Shown: positions 50,101-59,565 of the stretch, piece after piece
Layout of the letters: each line of letters begins with the position of its first letter
How positions within the stretch are numbered: the stretch's first letter is position 1
Source: Schistosoma mansoni
Lineage: Eukaryota; Platyhelminthes; Trematoda; Strigeidida; Schistosomatidae
DNA: 64,000 bases
Direction: 5' to 3'
Assembly: GCF_000237925.1 (NCBI RefSeq)
Contig: NC_031496.1
Location: forward strand, 10,564,017-10,628,016
Notes under the pieces: generated by a model
What the model was told of the DNA's origin: nothing
The model's database searches: none
The model's input: the letters and a program-made list of their open reading frames with translations, nothing else
Made by a program: the position numbers and the translations under genes

Positions 50101-53100
50101 GGATTGTTTCATTTTTTCGACATAGCTGTTAAGACATAACTAATTAACATTACTCCTTAATTATCAAACACATTGTTGATTTAATAACGATTTTCCCCAG
50201 TTCGTTTACTAAATGTTTCTTTCAGACAACATAGTTACCTTATGTGATTTAATCACTTAATTACTTTATTACTATGTATTTTACTGTCGACCGTACAATA
50301 TCTACTTCTGTGGTTTACAGCTTAAAAATTTGATCTTGCCTTTCTGGTGTGTGGAAAATTTTACCAATGCGTATATGTATTAGGTTCTGAGTGACTAAAT
50401 TAGCGGTCATGATAATAGTCATGACGAGGAATTGGTTAGGAAGAAGCCTGATTTCGCCCAAGTTGCTCTTAAGTTTCGTATATATCGTAAAACTGAGTGG
50501 AATAAAATAGGAAATGGAATGGAGAAATATATTATTCACTTTTTCTTATCATAAAGATACTTTTTACATGTATTTCATTTCTCATATTCCCTTCAAAAGA
50601 GGTGTAACTCATTCTGGTCTTATGGCACTATCGATTTCCATTGGCTACTTTTTATGTGGTAAGTTCGAAGTTTTATTTGAAGAATATCTTTTCAGTAAAA
50701 TTAATTTATGCCCTGCTAGAAAATGAGGCATATAAATTTAACGGAGCGGGTGATAACCTTATCTCCATACCATATAGTAGGCTTAAATACTCATTATTAA
50801 TGACCGATTTGAAGTTCAATTTATTGGGCTAAACTGTCATTATGTGACGAATTTGGGTGTTTCACACGCATAAAATCTTGAACACCCATACCTTTATATG
50901 CCACATCTATTTTCATAACAAACGTTTTTGATAAAGACTATGGGGATGCATTTTGAGTATGCTATTAAGCCGATATTCTAAATCCCATCAACACTTTTCT
51001 GCAACGTTAAAATTACTGCAATAATGAGGACAATCCTCTAAGATTCACGCAAACTAATGAGGTCTCAGAGGTAGTAATAGTACCAGAGGTAACAGGAAAA
51101 AATTAGGCCTCGAAGATACGACACGAAAAGAAAACTTAGCGAAATAAAGACAAAAAGGTTATTAAGAAATTTATAATTTCGATGAGGACAAAGAATTGGT
51201 GCACTTGTGTTATTACAAACGATTTTGAGCTATGTCATTCAAAGTCTCCAATCATTCGTTACAATATCACGTGGACCCGAACGAGGTAGTGTACACCTGT
51301 TAAGATGGCTTGGTCCCATTGTCAGTGACTTCATAGACTGATGCCTTGTTTTGTTTTGGCCGCCTCTAGCTTTTTTTCCGGCTTACTCCTGTGCCAAAAA
51401 ACATCGCTCGTCGAGGTAGATAATGGTTGGGCATACGTAACACATGTCCCAACCACTTCAGTTAATGAAGATTTACTACCTCATCAAGCAACTTCTCATC
51501 TTTACCCAGCACTCTGTTCCTAATCGAGGCATTGGTTACTCCGTGATCCTAAAATACATCAGCAATGCTTAGAAGACACCTATGATGGAATAATATTAAC
51601 CTACGAAGACTCTACTCTAAATAGCCATATTTTACATTCATAAAGTGGAGCTGAGTGAACTGCTGTGCAGTGAACTCGTTCTTTGGTTGGAAGACGGATA
51701 TTTCGCCTACTCCGTTCGGAGATTTCGTCAGACACCAGATTATTAGTAGTGATGTGACTCTCAAGATGAGTGAAGCAGTCGATGCATTGAACTACTTTAC
51801 TCCTTATCACTAATTCAGGTGGTGACATAAGCCAATCCTGAAGTAACTTTTTACATTTGGATGAAGAGGACCGAATCCCAAACATGCCTGCGTTGTTGCT
51901 CAAGGTGGTCAGAAAACATTTCATTTTGTCAGTCTTCACTGGACAGAACTGTATCGTCTGTGTATTCTAAGCCAACAAGTAGATCAATTCGTGAAAGGTC
52001 AGACGATGGAAGTGTTGTCTCTAAAAGCATGTCTGTGACAACGTTAAATAGAAATGGGGAAATCGTACTACCCTGGCAAACACCACTTGAATTAAGCAAT
52101 TCCGACGACAGTTCGGGATAAGGTCAGTTTCGATTAGTAGTGTTCGAGTAAAGAGCCTGCACAAGGTTAGTGTACTTTGGTACGCAGCACGATATCAAAC
52201 ACTGCCACAAAACCTTACTTGGGGGCCCCAAATCCCCTGGTACGGCCGAGAGTGGGGAGAGTCCGCTTTCCCTCTCAAAATGCTCTCACATGGCCACGCG
52301 TATATAGCCACTGCTAGGGAAGTCCTACTCACTGCCTTCTCGTGGCGGGGGTGTTGTTTTCGAAAGTGAGAGGACGAAAAGCGAATGTCCGGCGCTATAA
52401 CCGGGTTGGTGGATATGAAGGATCCACCTAGGGGAGTTAGAAAACCCTGATTCCAAACCAATGGTGCACATGGGATCCAGTATCCTGAAGGAACAAATGG
52501 CATATGAACCAATTGTTGGTCACCGGCTCTCACGATGCTCCACTGCCTTGTGGGTTAGACCTCTAGGTCAAAGGCTCGGGGTGTGGCCCCCTAAGAAAAC
52601 CACCTGCTTCGGTTTGGGCACCCGAGCAGTATCACAGACCTCACGCAAATAAATGTAATGACACATTCAACTGACAGTTCTATTCTCGCTCGTACTAGAA
52701 ACAAAACAATTTTCATTATTGTTATTATTATTATTATTATCTACCATATCGCTAATTCACCCTCTTTTATCCCCAATTTGTGTAACCTTACTCTTCAACT
52801 TATGCAGCAGCTCGCTCATGGTGGAAACTCTGTTCTATCTAAACGATCTCTAGTCACTGGTCGAAAGTGAATGGTTCCACCGATTACGAATACTGAAGCA
52901 GTCTTTCTGAAACCACGTACGCCGTTCAAGCTGGCTTCTTTCAACGTTCCCACACTAATGCAGATCGGACAACAGATTGGTCTGGCTATGTCTTTAGAAA
53001 GTCTTAATATTGATGTTTGCTGTCTATCCGAGACCCGTATTCAAGACTCTAGTGAAGTACTACAAATCCGCTCTCCATCTGTCGCTTCGAAAAGCTTGTT

Positions 53101-56100
53101 TCACGTGCGCTTATCCGGGGACCTTGTGGCATCCTCGTCTGGTCTTGCTGGCGTTGGTGTTGCACTAAGCGCTAGGGCTGAGGCAGCACTAATCGATTGG
53201 ATCCCCATTAACAGTCGGTTATGTGCTGTTAGGTTGGAAAGTTCCATCAAAGTGAGAAGAAATCGGCGTGAGAAACGGTGTCTTTTCGTCATCTCCGCCT
53301 ATGCCCCGACAAATTGCAGCCCGGATGCAATCAAGGATGAGTTCTACCGCCAGTTAACTGTTCTTCTCCAGAAAGCGCGTTCGACAGATATTGTAGTACT
53401 AGCCGGAGACTTGAATGCACAGGTCGGGCATCTAGGCACAGAAGAGAGTCGTTTAGGTGGCCGATGGGGACTTGTTGGTCGCAGGACAGATAACGGGGAC
53501 CGTTTGCTGCAACTGTGCACAGACTACAACCTGTTTCTGGCTAGCACTAACTTCCGGCACAGTCATCGCCGGTGTGCCACCTGGCGTCCTCCCTCTGCAT
53601 CTCAAGCCTGGACTCAGGTTGATCACATCGTGATCAGCTACAGCTGGCGTGGTTGTGCACAAGACTACCGCTCCTTTTGGAGTACCTATCTGGAGTCTGA
53701 TTATGCCCTTGTTTTCGCTAATCTTACCTTACTTTTCAGTGGCCGAAGGATTGACCGCCATCAATGGATCGATGTTAGTAAACTGGCTGCAACTTCTGTT
53801 GCAAGTATCGAGGGGAGCTGGCTTCTAGGCTAGCTACTATCCCACCGAAAAGTATAGATGAGCATTGGTTGCATCTTCACGACGCCATGAAAATAGCGAG
53901 TAAAGCCGCTCGCGGCTTCGCGAAACGTCCCGCTTACAAGCACTGGGTTTCTTCTAGCTCCTTACAACTGATGGAAGCCCGTCGGTCTACTCCGGGTGAC
54001 CGTGAGTTTGACCACAAACGAAGGCTGTTACGTAGTGAAATTGGGCAAAGCTTGCGTAAGGACCGAGAAGCCTGGTGGTCGGAGCGTGCTAATGAGATGG
54101 AAGCAGCAGCTGCATCTGGTAACTGCCGGAAGCTCTTCCAACTCATCCGAGCCACTGGCAGCAAGAAGTCTGGTGTGAGTGAAACAATCTACGAGGATGA
54201 CGGAATGCCAATCAATAGCATCTCTCGACGTCTTGGACGATGGGCGGAATTTTTCGAAGGGCAGTTCAACTGGCCTGCTGCTCCGGCAAGATCGACCAGT
54301 TTGTCCTGCCCCCCATGGCCGGTGACGACTGATCCACCAAACGAGGCGGAAGTCCGCAAAGAACTCCAACTCTTGAAACGCTACAAATCACCGGGCCCAT
54401 ATGACTTACCTCCGGCTCTTTTTAAAGATGGTGGTGACTTTCTGACTAAGGAACTGACGTGTTGTTTGCAAAGGTTTGGGAGCAAGAAAGTGTTCCAACA
54501 TCATGGAATGAGTCGATAGTCGTCCCTATCTTTAAAAAGGGTTCACGTTGTTCCTGTAATAACTATCGCGGGATAAATCTTCTTCCGATTGCGTCCAAAC
54601 TATTGGCTTCTATCATTCTTCGTAGGTTGTTTAAAACCCAAGAACGATTGACTCGCGAGGAGCAGGCTGGTTTTCGTTCTGGTCGAGGATGCATTGATCA
54701 CATCTTCACCCTCCGCCAAATGTTAGAACACCGTCATACTTATCGCAGGCCAACAATCGTAGTGTTTCTTGATATCAGGGCTGCCTTCGATTCGTTGGAC
54801 AGGACTGTTCTCTGGGATTGTCTATTGAAGAAGGGTGTGCCTGAGAAGTTCATTAACATCTTAGGCAGGGTTGCCCAATCTCACCACTCCTCTTCAACTT
54901 TGCCATCGACGACATCCTGGAAACAACTCTGATAGATGTAAGTAATGGCGGTGTGGATATGTTGCCTGGAGAACGACTTCTCGACCTCGAGTATGCGGAT
55001 GATATTGTCTTACTGTGCGATAATGGCGGTGTGGATATGTTGCCTGGAGAACGACTTCTCGACCTCGAGTATGCGGATGATATTGTCTTACTGTGCGATA
55101 ATGCCCAAGGCATACAATCCGCACTTAATCAGTTGGTAATCAGTGTCCGCAGGTACGGCATGTGCTTTGCACCCTCCAAGTGCAAAGTACTCCTACAAGA
55201 CTGGCAGGATTCTCATCCTGTACTCACCCTGGATGGTGAGCAGATTGAAGTAGTTGAGAAGTTCGTGTATCTAGGTAGCTATATAAGTGCTGGTGGTGGC
55301 GTGAGTGATGATTGATTTACGTATAATGAAAGCCAGAGCGGCTTATGCCAATCTGGGCCATCTTTGGCGCCTTCGTGATGTTAGTCTGGCCGTAAAAGGT
55401 CGGATCTACAACGCGTCGTTGTCTCCGAAGGATTGCTGACATCCAGTGGCAACACCATGTTAGTAATGCAGAGGTTCGGCATCGTGTGTTCGGGTGCATT
55501 GACAATAATTCAATTGGTGTCACCATCTTGAAACATCGACTTCGGTTGCTTGAACATGTTTTTACGAATGTCGTCCCAGAGAATTCCACGTTGTGCATTG
55601 TTTGCCGACTCTGGGACTGGTTGGAAAAAGCGGAGAGGAGGTCAGTATATGACATGGTGTTGTGGCATGAAAGAAAGCTGCAAAGGGCTAGCTTCTGTTG
55701 GTCCTTCACGACTCCCTGGCTGGGGTCCGAGAGATGGTGCAACACAGTGGCTAGAGACGTTATCAGATATGGCTCAGAATAGAAGCCAGTGGCGATCCTG
55801 CTGTAACCTTCTTTTACTTTCTTCATAAAGAGTAGTTATAACTTTCTTAACTAAGAGAGCTCTTCTGGTTGTACATTTCAGTTCCCCCCATCATTACTCT
55901 TCTCTTTTTTTTCCTTCTTTTATATGTACACATCTTCCTTCTCCTTCCATTCTCATTATTTTGTGTGGCGCATATGTATCTGGTGCCCTTTGTACCAATA
56001 TATATGTGATTAAATAGAATAAAATAAAAAACGAAACCTTATGATCAACAGAGTCGAACTCCATCTCAAGGTCAAGGAATATAACTATAGTCGGACATTG

Positions 56101-59100
56101 AAAAGTATGTCTATGCTCCAGATTCTGCCGAAAGGTGAGTATTTGGTTAATACATCAACATCCAGGTAAGAAACCAGCCTGGTTTTTAGGGATTTGCAAT
56201 TCACAAGCTGTAGTTATACGTCCAAGTATTATTGGGGCTATTATTTTAGATACTACATTAGTTAAACTGATTCCTCTTTGATTATCATTGGAGGATTTTT
56301 GGCCTTTCTCATTGTTATATCGTGAAATTATTGCGTTGCTAAATATTGCGTATTGCGATAGGACTACACGAAATTCTACTGATTGACCAAATTCAGATAC
56401 CTTAGTACGACCCCAATACTGTTCCCCAACCTCCAGTAAATCAGAACACAGCCGTTAAATGAGAATTGTTTATGGGGTCAGAAGCAGATCGAAAATGATT
56501 TACAGACAAGACATATTTATACAGTTAAGATGACTATGAACAGTAACCAATGGAAAGAAAGGACACGTAAAGGTTATAATTAGGATAACTCAAAATCGAC
56601 CAATAGGAAAACGACACGTGAAAGCCATAGTTAGGACAACTGCAAATAATGACCAATAGGAAATAACATGTGAAATATGTGGAAAGTCTGAAAACATACC
56701 ACTTTACGTTCGAGATAGTTTTTGGGATATTCCTGTGAATATCCTAACACTCATAGACTGCGACAATCAGTGATAGAGACCAGTCAGATGGAATTAAGTC
56801 CACTTCTTAGATTTTATCTAAGACTCTGTTAATCCAACTGCTAAAACCACTATCCTTAAAAATCTCAGCAGTTAGTCCATCAGGTCCTACTACTCTCCCT
56901 CGTTTTAGATTGCTTATAGCGTTTTCAACCTCACTAAGAGTTAGAGGACCTAGATCAGTTTTCCATTCAAGTTGCTTGGAGATAGTGAGTGACTAAAGTG
57001 TTTTGTTAAAGGACACAAACTGTTCCCTTATATGTTATGCCCATCAGCCCCCCCCCGAATGCCCTGGTACGGCCGAAAGTAGGGACGGCCCGCACTAGTT
57101 TTTCTTGGTCTTATGAAAGTTTTCGGAGGATGAATATCCGAGTTTATTGTAGAAAATGCAGAAATGTTGTCCTGTCAATCGATTAAGTTTACAAAACGAC
57201 TGAAGAATGATGATAGTTTTTTACTGTACATGAAAATTATTATATCTGTTCAGGTGTCATTAGATTTTAATTATGATATTCAATTTCTTGATAGCTAGTA
57301 AAAGAGAACTTTTAGTAGCTTAATGAACAAACTCTTATGTGTATATATGTCACTGACGTCACTGCTATAAGTTGCTGTCTATTGATTTCTGTTAAATCAA
57401 CCAACGATAACATTATTTTAACAAAATACGTATTATGTGATTCTAATCTGCGATTCAAAATTAAACTACTAGAGCTCGAACAAATTTCACTATTTGCAAA
57501 TAAGTCCGCCAATTATTTATAGTTTTTCAGCATGTATAATCATATTCTTTAGTTGTATTAATGTTTTTAAAAAAATTGTCAACTACTTCTTTTTTAGATG
57601 CTATTTCTATGCCATTCTACTGGAAAAATTATCAGTTAATCATATTTATTCTGCATCATTCAGCCGCATGTTTAGCATTTTTCTATGTTGTGGTAAATCA
57701 ACAATGTTATCATTTTTGTTATTAGTGTTATTAATTATCAATACAATTTATTTTGTCTCTTGGTTAGTTGCTTTTCCTAGAAAGTGAACCATTTACTATT
57801 ATTATCAGAAGGGTTTTTTTGTGGAGATTTAGTATTTTCATAGTTGAAAGCGTGAGTCAATCGAAGCTAGGCCACCATCGAAAACATGGAAGCACTGGAC
57901 GGCCGTTTCNNNNNNNNNNNNNNNNNNNNNNNNNNNNNNNNNNNNNNNNNNNNNNNNNNNNNNNNNNNNNNNNNNNNNNNNNNNNNNNNNNNNNNNNNNN
58001 NNNNNNNNNNNNNNNNNNNNNNNNNNNNNNNNNNNNNNNNNNNNNNNNNNNNNNNNNNNNNNNNNNNNNNNNNNNNNNNNNNNNNNNNNNNNNNNNNNNN
58101 NNNNNNNNNTAGAAACGAAAACGGCCGTCCAAGTGCTTCCCATGTTTTTCCATGGTGGTCTAGCTTCCAAATTGACTCACATTTACTATTATTATTACTA
58201 CCTCTTGACAAAGGTTGATAAGTGTAAGACCTACTTTGAAAGCCTTCTGTGAGTAAGCACTATGTTAATATATATGAAATGCAATGCACCACTATTCCGA
58301 ATTTACTTATCTTTCAAACCATACTTCAGTCTTAATTACCAATGAGTTCAGTCATTGATGTTATATGTGCTTTTCTCTCATTTGGAGTTCTGTCAATTTT
58401 ATTGACATCTAGTTAATTTTTTATTATTCGACTAAATGAAACTTTATTTTTTCTCTTTTTTAGCGATATCGAACTTGCGTATTTTTTGGTGTTTATCGAC
58501 TTACAACTGAGTTATCTACACCTTTCGTCAACCAAAGGTATCTTATATCATTTCATTCTGTTTTACTTAATGTCGAATATAAGTCATATTTGTAAGATTC
58601 GTAATCTGTAATAGGGAAGACAACAGTTAAGAAATATCCGATTATGAATTCCCGTTAAAATGTAAAACATTCAAACACAAGGTTGGTCAAGATTCAGTCC
58701 TGGATATCAACAACAAGCAAATTCCAAACCTTTACTAGTGATAATGTCTAATTTCTTTACTGTTATCAAGCATATGAAGGATAAAGTTATGTTATGTGAA
58801 TGATAGTAGTAGTAGTAACCGCTGTTAATTGTTACTTTCTGAATCTTATATATTTTGTATTACTTTATGAATCCACTACTTATCCAGTGTGATATACCAC
58901 TATACATCTATTATTATTAAATTTTTTAGCAAGTCTTTCTTTAGGAAAGAAAGTTCTAACTGAATTTAAAGTCTTTAGTCTGTTATATAATTATATGTAA
59001 CACATTCATGCTGCACATATTTGTGTTCTAGGCTTCTTTGCGTAGTATTTGTTTTGTGAGAGTTAGTAATACTACCTGAATATTCAAACCAACTTACTGA

Positions 59101-59521
59101 AAGTAAAGTTCGATTCTCCATTCCCCTAGTTTGAGATCAAGCATTTAACCATTATACTGTCACTTCACATTGGTTTCTACTTCGTACAACACAGTACCTT
59201 TAATAAAATGTACACAATACTGTCTCAAAAAACCACATATATTTGTGGTTAAAGATTTGAATTTAGTGAATGAATTCAATTTACTATTGATCTACTCAGT
59301 TTTATAAATGAAATATTGTTAGTCCTTTTCAATAGTGTTGATCCAAAGTATTTTTTATGTTTTGCGTATCACGATTTTTGACTGAAGTTTCCTTGTTAAA
59401 ACCTGCTTTTCATTTTAGAATCTTTACTTCTATTATCATTGAAAAATGGGAATATAATTGCAGTGAACAAACTATGCGAGCTAATAAAATATTTCAGATT
59501 GATTTTCAACAAAAATCCTCG

Positions 59522-59565
<44 letters not shown>

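Larger units (their letters stand above)
52218..56033 (+). mobile_element. SR2-like RTE LINE, full-length insertion with 8-bp target duplication
   Basis: The insertion is bounded by AAACCTTA at 52210-52217 and at 56034-56041. Between them is a ~3.8-kb element, the size expected of SR2-type elements. It has a GC-rich 5' UTR (52218-52870, starting CTTGGGGGCCCC), an endonuclease, a reverse transcriptase, a C-terminal region and an A-rich 3' end (AATAGAATAAAATAAAAAA). It is inactive through several frame breaks, a deletion after the polymerase box A and a 78-bp tandem duplication over the YADD motif. It split an older minus-strand RTE copy. Confidence 0.92.

Noticed and set aside
57768-58218. Open frames running through the N gap
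   Set aside because: They are artefacts of translating Ns as unknown residues.
59085-59170. tRNA-like segment on the minus strand (GTATAATGGTTAAATGCTT and GAATCGAAC)
   Set aside because: Suggestive of a tRNA-derived repeat, but no acceptor stem pairing and too short to name.
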